Assembly: GCF_020089495.2 (NCBI RefSeq) | Contig: NZ_JAIRCA020000006.1 | Coordinates: 1-64,000 of the forward strand | Length of the DNA: 64,000 bases | Reading direction: 5' to 3' | From: Streptococcus mitis subsp. hohhotensis | GTDB lineage: Bacteria; Bacillota; Bacilli; Lactobacillales; Streptococcaceae | Shown here: positions 9,368 to 17,734 of the stretch, piece by piece | How positions within the stretch are numbered: the stretch's first letter is position 1 | How the letters are laid out: the number at the start of each line of letters is the position of its first letter | The notes under the pieces: generated by a model | Told to the model about the DNA's origin: nothing | Databases searched by the model: none | Seen by the model: the letters and a program-made list of their open reading frames with translations, nothing else | Translations under genes and position numbers: made by a program

Positions 9368-9673
9368 CTAGATGATTTTTCCTGTCCAAGCGCTCATACC
9401 ACCTCGGACATTGATGACATCATAGCCTTTTTTCTTTAGCTTTTTAGCAGCCATCTTACTACGCATACCAGAATGACAAATGACATAAAGTGTTTCTTTT
9501 GTCGCTGGTGTATAAGATCCGATTTCGGATAGAGGGACATTCTTGGCATTTTTGATATGGCCTCTACGAAATTCCATCGGCGTCCGAACATCCAGTAGCT
9601 GAATTGGTTCCTTGAGTTTGGCTTCTAACTCGCTGGTAGAAATACTGTCAATTTTTGTAAATAAGTGAAACAT
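9368..9673 (-). CDS. Rhodanese-family protein, first gene of the sulfur operon
   Basis: About 101 residues with LLDVRTPMEF and active loop CHSGMRS. The complement of GGAGGT lies at 9678-9683, so the ATG at 9673 (MFHLFTK) is used; an in-frame ATG at 9685 would overlap that ribosome-binding site. The start of transcription lies next to the 23-bp palindrome. With two further rhodanese domains downstream, the operon has three Cys relays around one FAD reductase. Confidence 0.9.
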   Translation of the reverse strand: MFHLFTKIDSISTSELEAKLKEPIQLLDVRTPMEFRRGHIKNAKNVPLSEIGSYTPATKETLYVICHSGMRSKMAAKKLKKKGYDVINVRGGMSAWTGKII

Positions 9674-9684
9674 AGACACCTCCA

Positions 9685-9722
9685 AATATACCCTTATAGG
9701 GTATATTAAACCATGAAGTCAA
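9685..9722 (-). promoter_or_regulatory. Promoter of the rhodanese operon with a perfect 23-bp palindrome
   Basis: On the minus strand, TTGACT (complement of 9717-9722) is followed after 18 bp by TATAAG (complement of 9693-9698). AATATACCC (9685-9693) and GGGTATATT (9699-9707) are perfect inverted 9-bp arms round 5 bp, covering the -10 region. An ACCC/GGGT core is typical of CsoR-family operators, so this is the best candidate CstR site in the window. Confidence 0.85.
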
Positions 9723-9805
9723 GCTTTTGTCAAACAAGTTGTTTTGACTTGGTGGAGATTGGTTGCGATTGTATTGTTTTTCTCCTCAGTTCCTCAGCTT
9801 CCTCC

Positions 9806-9852
9806 TTGACACTCGGTCAGCTTTTGATACAATAGTACAAAATTAGAGGAGG
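9806..9852 (+). promoter_or_regulatory. Promoter and RBS of the nucleoside phosphorylase gene
   Basis: TTGACA (9806-9811), 16-bp spacer, TACAAT (9828-9833), and GAGGAGG (9846-9852) six bases before the ATG at 9859. It diverges from the rhodanese promoter. Confidence 0.75.
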
Positions 9853-9858
9853 TAGGTT

Positions 9859-10623
9859 ATGATTCAGAAACATGCGATTCCTATTTTAGAGTTTGATGAT
9901 AATCCTCAGGCGGTTATTATGCCTGATCACGAGGGGCTGGATTTGCACTTGCCCAAGAAGTGTGTCTATGCTTTTTTAGGTGAGGAGATTGACCGTTATG
10001 CGAGGGAAGTAGGGGCGGACTGTGTCGGCGAATTCGTTTCTGCCACCAAGACCTATCCAGTCTATGTCGTGAACTACAAAGGAGAGGAGGTCTGTTTGGC
10101 TCAGGCTCCTGTCGGTTCAGCTCCAGCAGCCCAGTTTATGGATTGGTTGATTGGCTATGGTGTGGAGCAGATTATTTCCGCTGGAACCTGTGGTGTGCTG
10201 GCTGATATAGAAGAAAATGCCTTTCTAGTCCCTGTTCGCGCTCTGCGAGATGAAGGAGCTAGTTATCACTATGTGGCACCTTCTCGTTATATGGAAATTC
10301 AGCCAGAGGCTATTGCTGCTATTGAGGGAGTGTTGGAAGCCAGAGGGATTCCCTATGAAGAAGTCATGACCTGGACGACAGACGGTTTTTACCGAGAAAC
10401 GGCTGAAAAGGTTGCTTATCGAAAGGAAGAAGGCTGTGCTGTTGTGGAGATGGAGTGTTCTGCGCTTGCGGCAGTAGCCCAACTGCGTGGGGTTCTCTGG
10501 GGAGAATTGTTGTTCACAGCTGATTCCTTAGCAGACTTGGACCAGTACGACAGTCGTGACTGGGGTTCAGAAGCTTTCGAAAAGGCCTTGGAACTCTGTC
10601 TTGAGATAACTTCTCAGATATAG
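9859..10623 (+). CDS. Nucleoside phosphorylase (uridine phosphorylase-like)
   Basis: 254 residues of the PNP/UDP phosphorylase family. Visible motifs are the AGTCGVL strand (phosphate/ribose region, about 114-120) and VVEMECSALAA (about 194-204), where the Glu residues bind ribose. It should split a nucleoside with phosphate into base and sugar-1-phosphate for salvage; the exact base preference is not readable. A phosphorylase gene just before the Trk genes matches the pneumococcal order. Confidence 0.85.
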   Translation: MIQKHAIPILEFDDNPQAVIMPDHEGLDLHLPKKCVYAFLGEEIDRYAREVGADCVGEFVSATKTYPVYVVNYKGEEVCLAQAPVGSAPAAQFMDWLIGYGVEQIISAGTCGVLADIEENAFLVPVRALRDEGASYHYVAPSRYMEIQPEAIAAIEGVLEARGIPYEEVMTWTTDGFYRETAEKVAYRKEEGCAVVEMECSALAAVAQLRGVLWGELLFTADSLADLDQYDSRDWGSEAFEKALELCLEITSQI

Positions 10624-10641
10624 CTACTCTCCTTCTTTTTA

Positions 10642-10650
10642 TGGTACAAT
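10642..10650 (+). promoter_or_regulatory. Extended -10 promoter immediately before trkH
   Basis: TG-G-TACAAT occupies 10642-10650, with no -35 match in place. The first base of the trkH ATG is 7 nt after the -10 box, so a transcript from it would begin at or next to the start codon. No purine-rich ribosome-binding site precedes the ATG. Confidence 0.55.
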
Positions 10651-10656
10651 GGATGT

Positions 10657-12036
10657 ATGTTATTCAAATTATTTGTGAAAAAAATTGAAAGGGCCTTGGG
10701 TGGACTTTCGCCAGCTCGTCGCATCTTTTTAAGTTTCGCTGGAGTTATTTTGATAGGCTCTCTTCTTTTGAGTTTGCCCTTTGTTCAGGCGAGTGATTCG
10801 CAGGCCACTTATTTTGACCATCTTTTTACGACGGTTTCTATGGTCTGTGTGACTGGCCTTTTTACGCAACCAGTGGCTACGACCTATAATGTCTGGGGGC
10901 AGTTGATTTGTATGCTCTTGATACAGATTGGTGGTCTGGGGCTCATGACCTTTATCGGGGTCTTTTATATTCAGGGGAAGCAAAAGCTCAGTCTTCGCAG
11001 TCGTGAAACCATTCAGGAGAGCTTCAGTTACGGGGAGACTCGGTCGCTGAAGGCCTTTATGCGGTCTATCTTTTTGACGACTTTTCTGGTGGAGGGCTTG
11101 GGTGCCTTTCTACTAAGTTTCCGTTTTATTCCTGAGTTCGGCTGGGGACGGGGAATTTTTACCTCTATCTTCTTAGCTATTTCAGCCTTTTGTAATGCTG
11201 GTTTTGATAATTTCGGCAGTAGTAGTTTAGTGGCTTTTCAGACGGATCCCTTGATCAATCTGGTCATTGCTGGCTTGATTATCACAGGTGGTCTTGGCTT
11301 TATGGTCTGGTTTGACTTGGCAACCCAGTTTGACAAGAAGAAAAAACGCCGTCTGCGTTTCCACACCAAGTTGGTCCTTTTCTTGACTGCAGGGATTTTG
11401 TTGTTTGGGACAGTATCCACACTCTTTACGGAGTGGCACAATCCAGGAACCATTGGCAATCTCAGTATCCCAGAGAAAGTGCTGGTTAGCTTTTTCCAAA
11501 CCGTCAGCATGAGAACAGCTGGTTTTGCTTCTATTGACTACACCCAAGCTCGGCCTGTGACCTTATTTATCTATATCTTACAGATGTTTCTGGGTGGGGC
11601 GCCTGGAGGGACGGCTGGGGGACTCAAGATTACGACTTTCTTTGTCTTGTTGGTTTTTGCGCGTAGTGAATTGCTGGGCTTACCTCATACGAATGTTGCG
11701 CAGAGAACCATTGAGGCTCGTACAGTCCAAAAATCCTTTAGTGTCTTCATTATCTTTTTGATGACCTTCTTGTTGGGATTGATGTTGCTTGGAATTACAG
11801 CAGAAGGAACACCGCGATTTATCTACCTCATGTTTGAGACTATTTCAGCTCTTGCGACAGTTGGGGTAACGGCAAATCTGACACCAGAACTGGGCAAGTT
11901 GGCTCTCAGCATTGTTATGGTGCTCATGTTTATTGGCCGTATTGGTCCCTTGACCTTGCTGGTTAGTCTAGCGGATTATCAGCCTGATAAGAAAGATTTG
12001 ATTCAGTATATGAAAGCAGATATTAGTATTGGATAA
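10657..12036 (+). CDS. trkH: TrkH/KtrB-family potassium channel subunit
   Basis: 459 residues, almost all membrane segments, in the four-fold MPM repeat of the SKT superfamily. Selectivity-loop Gly residues occur in contexts such as VCVTGLF, FCNAGFDNFG, MRTAGF and LATVGVT. It carries K+ across the membrane under gating by the RCK protein encoded 13 nt downstream. The ATG has no visible ribosome-binding site and sits 7 nt after an extended -10 box, so leaderless translation is likely. Confidence 0.93.
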   Translation: MLFKLFVKKIERALGGLSPARRIFLSFAGVILIGSLLLSLPFVQASDSQATYFDHLFTTVSMVCVTGLFTQPVATTYNVWGQLICMLLIQIGGLGLMTFIGVFYIQGKQKLSLRSRETIQESFSYGETRSLKAFMRSIFLTTFLVEGLGAFLLSFRFIPEFGWGRGIFTSIFLAISAFCNAGFDNFGSSSLVAFQTDPLINLVIAGLIITGGLGFMVWFDLATQFDKKKKRRLRFHTKLVLFLTAGILLFGTVSTLFTEWHNPGTIGNLSIPEKVLVSFFQTVSMRTAGFASIDYTQARPVTLFIYILQMFLGGAPGGTAGGLKITTFFVLLVFARSELLGLPHTNVAQRTIEARTVQKSFSVFIIFLMTFLLGLMLLGITAEGTPRFIYLMFETISALATVGVTANLTPELGKLALSIVMVLMFIGRIGPLTLLVSLADYQPDKKDLIQYMKADISIG

Positions 12037-12049
12037 GAAAGGAAGAACG

Positions 12050-12715
12050 ATGTCAGATCGTACAATTGGAATTTTAGGTTTGGGGATTTTCGGGAGTAGT
12101 GTCCTGATGGCCCTTGCCAAGCAAGATATGAATATTATTGCCATTGACGACCACGCCGAGCGTATCAATCAATTTGAGCCAGTTTTGGCGCGTGGAGTTG
12201 TGGGCGATATTACAGATGAGGAACTCCTCAGAACTGCAGGAATTGATACCTGTGATACGGTTGTAGTGGCAACAGGGGAAAATCTAGAGTCGAGTGTGCT
12301 TGCAGTTATGCATTGTAAGAGTCTAGGGGTACCAAGGGTTATTGCCAAGGTCAAAAGCCAGACAGCCAAGAAGGTACTGGAAAAAATCGGTGCTGACTCG
12401 GTGATTTCGCCTGAGTATGAGATGGGGCAGTCCCTAGCGCAGACCATTCTCTTTCATAACAATGTTGATGTCTTTCAGCTGGATAAAAATGTGTCTATTG
12501 TGGAGATGAAGATTCCTAGTGTCTGGGCTGGTCAAAGCCTGAGTCAGCTAGATTTACGTGGCAAATATAACCTCAATGTCCTAGGATTTCGTGAACAAGA
12601 AAATTCACCCTTGGATGTCCAGTTTGGACCTAATGACCTCTTGAAGGAAGATGCCTATATCTTGGCGGTCATTAACAACCAGTATCTAGATGACTTGGCA
12701 GAATTAAATTCGTAA
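12050..12715 (+). CDS. cabP: Potassium-uptake RCK protein, c-di-AMP-binding CabP/KtrA type
   Basis: 221 residues from the ATG after GAAAGGAAG. The N-terminal half is a Rossmann RCK domain (GILGLGIFGSSV nucleotide motif at 5-16, acidic IAIDD at the end of the second strand); the C-terminal half is an RCK_C domain. In S. pneumoniae the equivalent protein CabP binds c-di-AMP and TrkH, and c-di-AMP breaks that contact and lowers K+ uptake. The assignment rests on the family and the conserved trkH-cabP order. It is cytoplasmic, forming a ring on TrkH. Confidence 0.88.
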   Translation: MSDRTIGILGLGIFGSSVLMALAKQDMNIIAIDDHAERINQFEPVLARGVVGDITDEELLRTAGIDTCDTVVVATGENLESSVLAVMHCKSLGVPRVIAKVKSQTAKKVLEKIGADSVISPEYEMGQSLAQTILFHNNVDVFQLDKNVSIVEMKIPSVWAGQSLSQLDLRGKYNLNVLGFREQENSPLDVQFGPNDLLKEDAYILAVINNQYLDDLAELNS

Positions 12716-12738
12716 GGAGGGGAATTCCCTCTTTTTTT
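12716..12738 (+). terminator. Terminator of the trkH-cabP operon
   Basis: GAGGG (12717-12721) pairs with CCCTC (12727-12731), followed by seven T. It starts right after the cabP stop codon. Confidence 0.7.
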
Positions 12739-12842
12739 GATGTTCAAGATAGCAAATAGAGGTAGAAACCCTTGTATTCCAGTAAAAGTCCTTCAAAAAC
12801 TGGACTTTATGGTAGAATAGAAAGAAGTGACAAGAGAGAGTA

Positions 12843-13039
12843 ATACTCTTCGAAAATCTCTTCAAACCACGTTAACGTCGCCTTGCCGTAGGTATAGGTA
12901 ACTGACTTCGTCAGTCTTATCTACAACCTCAAAACTGTGTTTTGAGCTGACTTCGTCAGTTCTATCTGCAACCTCAAAGCAGTGCTTTGAGCAGCCTGAG
13001 GCTAGTTTCCTAGTTTGCTCTTTGATTTTCATTGAGTAT
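12843..13039 (+). repeat. BOX element with two boxB units
   Basis: ATACTCTTCG start and CATTGAGTAT end enclose two boxB units, each with GACTTCGTCAGT and CTCAAA..TTTGAG palindromes. It lies in the leader region of the glycosyltransferase gene, 33 bp before its ATG, so it is probably transcribed with it. Confidence 0.93.
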
Positions 13040-13071
13040 AAGAAAAAATCAGTCCCCTAAAGGAGTAGATT

Positions 13072-14088
13072 ATGAAGTTATTGTCTATCGCCATCCCTAG
13101 CTATAATGCCGCTGCCTATCTTCATTACTGTGTGGAGTCGCTAGTGATTGGTGGTGAGCAAGTTGAGATTTTGATTATCAATGACGGGTCTCAGGACCAG
13201 ACTCAGGAAATCGCTGAGCGTTTAGCCAGCAAGTATCCTAGCATCGTTAGAGCCATCTATCAGGAAAATAAAGGCCATGGCGGTGCGGTCAATCGTGGCT
13301 TAGCGGAGGCTTCTGGGCGCTATTTTAAAGTAGTTGATAGTGATGACTGGGTAGATCCTCGTGCTTACCTAAAAATTCTTGAAACCTTGCAGGAACTAGA
13401 GAGTGAGGGGCAGGAGGTTGACGCCTTTGTGACTAATTTTGTCTATGAAAAGGAAGGCCAGTCTCGTAAGAAGAGTATGAGTTACGAGTCCGTCTTGCCT
13501 GTCCAGCAGATTTTTGGCTGGGATCAGGTTGGAAATTTCTCAAAAGGCCAGTATATCATGATGCACTCGCTGATTTACCGGACAGATTTGTTGCGAGCGA
13601 GCCAGTTCCAATTGCCTGAGCATACTTTTTATGTCGATAATCTCTTTGTCTTTACCCCCCTTCAGCAGGTCGAGACTATGTACTATCTGCCTGTCGATTT
13701 CTATCGTTATTTGATTGGGCGTGAGGACCAGTCTGTCAATGAGCAAGTGATGATTAAGCGCATTGACCAGCAACTCAAGGTTAATCGTCTTTTAGTAGAC
13801 CAGCTTGATTTGTCCCAAGTGAGTCATCCCAAAATGAAAGAATACTTGCTGAATCATATTGAAATCACGACGGTGATTTCCAGTGCTCTACTCAACCGAG
13901 CAGTCACAGCAGAGCATCTGGCAAAAAAACGGGAGCTGTGGACTTATATTCAGCAGGAAAATCCAGAGGTCTTTCAGGCTATTCGTAAGACCATGTTGAG
14001 CCGTTTGACCAAACATTCGGTCTTGCCAGCTCGCAAACTTTCCAATGTTGTCTATCAAATCACCAAGTCTGTTTATGGATTTAATTAA
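13072..14088 (+). CDS. Glycosyltransferase family 2
   Basis: 338 residues with a GT-A fold at the N terminus: SIAIPSYNA start, IINDGSQD nucleotide-sugar motif, NKGHGGAVNRGL, and the metal-binding VVDSDDWVDP (DxD equivalent) near residue 90. No membrane segment is evident. It should transfer a sugar from a nucleotide donor, perhaps in wall polysaccharide or glycoprotein assembly; acceptor unknown. AAAGGAG lies 9-15 nt before the ATG, and a BOX element is in the leader. A gene of this type occurs at the same place in pneumococcus, upstream of pavB. Confidence 0.85.
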   Translation: MKLLSIAIPSYNAAAYLHYCVESLVIGGEQVEILIINDGSQDQTQEIAERLASKYPSIVRAIYQENKGHGGAVNRGLAEASGRYFKVVDSDDWVDPRAYLKILETLQELESEGQEVDAFVTNFVYEKEGQSRKKSMSYESVLPVQQIFGWDQVGNFSKGQYIMMHSLIYRTDLLRASQFQLPEHTFYVDNLFVFTPLQQVETMYYLPVDFYRYLIGREDQSVNEQVMIKRIDQQLKVNRLLVDQLDLSQVSHPKMKEYLLNHIEITTVISSALLNRAVTAEHLAKKRELWTYIQQENPEVFQAIRKTMLSRLTKHSVLPARKLSNVVYQITKSVYGFN

Positions 14089-14106
14089 TATAAGTATTTT
14101 ATAAGA

Positions 14107-14146
14107 GGGATTTAAGAAAAATTTTAACTTTTTCTTAATCCTTTTT
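14107..14146 (+). terminator. Hairpin between the glycosyltransferase gene and pavB
   Basis: GGGATTTAAGAAAAA (14107-14121) pairs with TTTTTCTTAATCC (14129-14141) with one unpaired base, and a T run follows. It fits a terminator, working best on the plus strand. The pavB -10 box (TATACT, 14160-14165) follows with no good -35, which suggests activator-dependent expression. Confidence 0.6.
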
Positions 14147-14203
14147 AATTTTAGGAGATTATACTAGAGTCATCAAATAAAGAAAAACTCTAAGGAGAAT
14201 CCT

Positions 14204-16915
14204 ATGAAATTCAATCCAAATCAAAGATATACACGTTGGTCTATTCGCCGTCTTAGTGTCGGTGTTGTCTCAGTTGTTGTAGCCAGTGGCTTCTTTGTCC
14301 TAGTTGGGCAACCAAGTTCTGTACGTGCCGATGTGGTCAATCCAACCCCTGCCCAAGTCGTGCCAGACGCAGATTCGGTGAGTGCAAAGAGCGACTTACC
14401 AGTAGAGGTTCTCAAGAAAGCAGTTGATGTAGCTCTTCCTTCAGAGAAGGCAGACTCAGCACCTAAAGCAAGCTTGGATACTGCAAGCTCTACAGAAAAA
14501 GCAGATGCAGGTGCTAAAGAGCCAGTAGTAGCACCAAAAGAAGAAGTGGAAGCAAAACCAGAATCTAAGAAAGAAACAGAAGATGCGGTTAAACCTGTGG
14601 AAAGTCCTGCAGCTACAGTTTCTGGACAAGACCGTGAAGCAAGTGAAGCTCAACCAGCAACCACCCCAGCTGAAGTACAAAAAGGCGTGGCCGACAATAC
14701 CAAAGACACAGTAGACGTTCCAGCTACTTACCTAGACAAAGCCAACTTCCCAGGTCCATTCACAGCTGGTGTTAACCAAGTTATTCCATATGAATTCTTC
14801 GCTGGTGATGGTATGTTAACTCGCTTGATCTTGAAGTCTTCAGACAAGGCTCCATGGTCAGACAATGGTTCGGCTAAAAACCCCGCTCTTCCACCAGTAG
14901 AAAACTTGGGCAAAGGCCTCTACTTCTACGAAGTAGATTTGGCAGGAACTCAAGGTAAATCAGACAAAGAGCTTCTTGATTTGTTGAAACAAAATGGTAC
15001 TCAAAGCTATAAAGCAACTATCAAGGTTTATGGTGCCAAAGATGGCAAGGCCGATTTGAGCAATCTTGTAGCGACTAAAGATTTGGATGTCAACTTAAAC
15101 GGCTTGACTACTCCAGCTGAAGTGCAAAAAGGCGTGGTCGACAACACTAAAGACACAGTAGACGTCCCAGCCACTTACTTGGATAAAGCTAACTTCCCAG
15201 GCCCATTCACAGCCGGAGTCAACCAAGTCATTCCATACGAATTCTTCGCCGGTGACGGTATGTTGACTCGTCTTATCTTGAAGGCTTCAGACAAGGCTCC
15301 ATGGTCAGACAACGGTTCAGCTAAAAATCCAGCTCTTCCACCAGTAGAAAAATTGGGCAAAGGCCTTTACTTCTATGAAGTGGACTTGGCAGGTACCCAA
15401 GGCAAATCTGACAAAGAGCTTCTAGACCTCTTGAAACAAAACGGCACTCAAAGCTACAAGGCAACCATCAAAGTGTACGGTGCTAAAGATGGCAAGGCCG
15501 ATTTAACCAACCTTGTAGCGACTAAAGATTTGGATGTCAACTTGAATGGCTTGACTACACCAGCTGAAGTGCAAAAAGGTGTGGTCGACAACACCAAAGA
15601 TACAGTAGATGTTCCAGCTACTTACCTAGACAAAGCCAACTTCCCTGGCCCATTCACAGCTGGTGTCAATCAAGTCATTCCATACGAATTCTTCGCCGGT
15701 GACGGTATGTTGACTCGCCTTATCTTGAAAGCTTCCGACAAGGCTCCATGGTCAGACAATGGTTCAGCTAAAAATCCCGCCCTTCCACCAGTAGAGAAAT
15801 TAGGCAAAGGCCTCTACTTCTACGAAGTGGACTTGGCAGGTACCCAAGGTAAATCAGATAAAGAGCTGCTTGACCTCTTGAAACAAAACGGCACACAAAG
15901 CTATAAAGCTACCATCAAAGTGTACGGTGCCAAAGACGGCAAGGCCGATTTGACTAACCTCGTAGCGACTAAAGAATTGGATGTCAACTTGAATGGCTTA
16001 ACCACTCCAGCTGAAGTGCAAAAAGGTGTGGCTGACAATACCAAAGACACAGTGGATGTTCCGGCTAGTTACCTTGATAAGGCCAACTTCCCAGGCCCAT
16101 TCACAGCCGGCGTCAACCAAGTTATTCCATATGAATTCTTCGCAGGTGACGGTATGTTGACTCGTCTTATCTTGAAAGCATCAGACAAGGCTCCGTGGTC
16201 AGACAACGGCTCAGCTAAAAATCCTGCCCTTCCACCAGTAGAAAAATTGGGCAAAGGCCTCTACTTCTATGAAGTAGATTTGGCAGGAACTCAAGGTAAA
16301 TCAGACAAAGATTTGCTTGACCTCTTGAAACAAAACGGCACTCAAAGTTACAAGGCAACTATTAAGGTGTACGGTGCGAAAGACGGCAAGGCTGATTTGA
16401 GCAACCTCGTAGCGACTAAGGATTTGACAGTGAACTTGCATGGACATCAGTCTCTTATTCCGATGCAGTCAGGCTTCGTCCCATCTTCTAATGGTTCAGC
16501 TATGCCGGCTCCAATGATGAATGGTCATCAAGATGCATCTAATATGAAAGCTCAAATGCCTAGTGCCAAGCAAGATGAGATGAAATCTAAAATGCCAGCT
16601 GCTAGTCAGGATAAGATGATGCCTAACAAAGAGCAGGACAAAACCATGAATGCTAGCCAGCCTATGGCAACACCAAGCATGAAACAAGATCAAGTTCCAG
16701 TAGCCTCAAGCAAAGCGTCTGAAGAAGGTAAGATGGCATCCAATGACAAGGTATCAAGTCCAATGATGGCTGCTCAAATGAAAGACCAAAAAGACATGCT
16801 TCCATATACTGGTGAAGCTCAAACATCAATGGCTACTCTTGGATTCTTTGGATTAGCTTTGGCCGGCCTGCTAGGTGGACTCGGTTTGAAAGCTAAAAAA
16901 GAGGAAAATGACTAG
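14204..16915 (+). CDS. pavB: PavB-type SSURE-repeat surface adhesin
   Basis: 903 residues. N terminus: YSIRK-like signal (RWSIRRLSVGVVSVVVASG) with cleavage near VRAD; then an acidic, Ala/Glu-rich stretch to about residue 150; four SSURE repeats of 149 residues; a Met-rich linker (about 750-865); and an LPYTG sorting signal with hydrophobic segment and KAKKEEND tail. SSURE domains bind fibronectin, and PavB promotes adherence in pneumococcus. Sortase A should anchor it to peptidoglycan. The RBS AAGGAG is 7 nt before the ATG. The next two genes encode the two-component system known to affect pavB in pneumococcus. Confidence 0.93.
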   Translation: MKFNPNQRYTRWSIRRLSVGVVSVVVASGFFVLVGQPSSVRADVVNPTPAQVVPDADSVSAKSDLPVEVLKKAVDVALPSEKADSAPKASLDTASSTEKADAGAKEPVVAPKEEVEAKPESKKETEDAVKPVESPAATVSGQDREASEAQPATTPAEVQKGVADNTKDTVDVPATYLDKANFPGPFTAGVNQVIPYEFFAGDGMLTRLILKSSDKAPWSDNGSAKNPALPPVENLGKGLYFYEVDLAGTQGKSDKELLDLLKQNGTQSYKATIKVYGAKDGKADLSNLVATKDLDVNLNGLTTPAEVQKGVVDNTKDTVDVPATYLDKANFPGPFTAGVNQVIPYEFFAGDGMLTRLILKASDKAPWSDNGSAKNPALPPVEKLGKGLYFYEVDLAGTQGKSDKELLDLLKQNGTQSYKATIKVYGAKDGKADLTNLVATKDLDVNLNGLTTPAEVQKGVVDNTKDTVDVPATYLDKANFPGPFTAGVNQVIPYEFFAGDGMLTRLILKASDKAPWSDNGSAKNPALPPVEKLGKGLYFYEVDLAGTQGKSDKELLDLLKQNGTQSYKATIKVYGAKDGKADLTNLVATKELDVNLNGLTTPAEVQKGVADNTKDTVDVPASYLDKANFPGPFTAGVNQVIPYEFFAGDGMLTRLILKASDKAPWSDNGSAKNPALPPVEKLGKGLYFYEVDLAGTQGKSDKDLLDLLKQNGTQSYKATIKVYGAKDGKADLSNLVATKDLTVNLHGHQSLIPMQSGFVPSSNGSAMPAPMMNGHQDASNMKAQMPSAKQDEMKSKMPAASQDKMMPNKEQDKTMNASQPMATPSMKQDQVPVASSKASEEGKMASNDKVSSPMMAAQMKDQKDMLPYTGEAQTSMATLGFFGLALAGLLGGLGLKAKKEEND
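14663..16450 (+). repeat. Four tandem 447-bp SSURE repeats
   Basis: Units start at 14663, 15110, 15557 and 16004, each opening TPAEVQKGV and ending near LDVNLNGL. Protein copies are nearly identical, while synonymous positions differ. The exact 447-bp period makes copy-number change by recombination likely, and makes this stretch a risk for short-read assembly. Confidence 0.93.
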
Positions 16916-16990
16916 TCTAGTTACAGACTTTCTATCTAGGATTTGAAAAATCCAGATATCGTTTAGAATGTTCGTAAAGAGATAAAAATA

Positions 16991-17015
16991 GTGTTATACT
17001 ATTGTGGTATAGCAC
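16991..17015 (+). promoter_or_regulatory. Promoter of the two-component system with overlapping inverted repeat
   Basis: Extended -10 TG-T-TATACT (16992-17000) lies inside an imperfect inverted repeat (GTGTTATAC at 16991-16999 against GGTATAGCAC at 17006-17015). A regulator bound there would touch RNA polymerase; autoregulation is possible but not shown. Confidence 0.5.
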
Positions 17016-17038
17016 TGTTTTTTTCAAAGGAGAGACAG

Positions 17039-17734
17039 ATGGGAAAGACAATTTTACTCGTTGACGACGAGGTAGAAATCACAGATATTCATCAACGTTA
17101 TCTGGTTCAGGCAGGATATCAGGTTTTGGTGGCCCATGATGGAGTAGAGGCTTTAGAAATCTTCAAGCGAAAACCAATTGATTTGATTATTACAGATATC
17201 ATGATGCCTCGGATGGATGGTTATGATTTGATTAGTGAGGTTCAGTATCAATCTCCGGATCAGCCTTTTCTCTTTATCACGGCTAAAACTAGCGAGCAGG
17301 ACAAGATTTATGGACTGAGCTTAGGGGCAGATGACTTTATTGCCAAGCCCTTTAGCCCTCGTGAGCTGGTTTTGCGTGTCCACAATATCTTGCGTCGCCT
17401 TCATCGTGGAGGTGAGACAGAAGTCGTCAGTCTCGGGGATTTACGGATGAATCACGGTAGCCATGAGGTTCAAGTCGGAGATGTAGCGCTTGATTTGACA
17501 GTCAAATCCTTCGAACTTCTATGGCTTCTAGTCAGCAATCCAGAACGAGTTTTTTCTAAGACAGACCTCTATGAAAAGGTCTGGCAAGAAGACTATGTGG
17601 ATGATACTAATACCTTGAATGTTCATATTCATGCTCTTCGACAGGAGTTGGCTAAACATGCCAGTGCAGAAACACCGACCATCAAAACCGTCTGGGGTTT
17701 GGGCTACAAAATTGAGAAAGCGCGAGGTAGTTAA
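17039..17734 (+). CDS. rr08: OmpR-family response regulator of TCS08 (SaeR-like)
   Basis: 231 residues. Receiver domain: acidic pair in LLVDDEVEI, phospho-acceptor Asp in DLIITDIMMP (about residue 53), Thr in FITAKT, Lys in FIAKPFSP. The C-terminal part is a winged-helix DNA-binding domain ending in KTVWGLGYKIE. AAAGGAG precedes the ATG at 17039; the frame can be opened further upstream but lacks an RBS there. Its last base is the first base of the kinase gene. In pneumococcus the pair affects pavB and other surface factors. Confidence 0.92.
   Translation: MGKTILLVDDEVEITDIHQRYLVQAGYQVLVAHDGVEALEIFKRKPIDLIITDIMMPRMDGYDLISEVQYQSPDQPFLFITAKTSEQDKIYGLSLGADDFIAKPFSPRELVLRVHNILRRLHRGGETEVVSLGDLRMNHGSHEVQVGDVALDLTVKSFELLWLLVSNPERVFSKTDLYEKVWQEDYVDDTNTLNVHIHALRQELAKHASAETPTIKTVWGLGYKIEKARGS

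Noticed and set aside
14111..14130. CiaR-type TTTAAG direct repeat before pavB
   Set aside because: The second half-site reads TTTTAA and the spacing is not the canonical five bases; the stretch is better explained as the stem of a terminator hairpin.
15175..16254. Repeated opposite-strand frames (MPNFSTGGRAGFLAE...) in pavB
   Set aside because: They recur once per SSURE repeat because the sense repeat is conserved; no start signals, so they are shadows.
14663..16450. CRISPR-like repeat array
   Set aside because: The regular repeats are 447-bp in-frame protein repeats (SSURE). No short repeat-spacer array was seen anywhere in the window.
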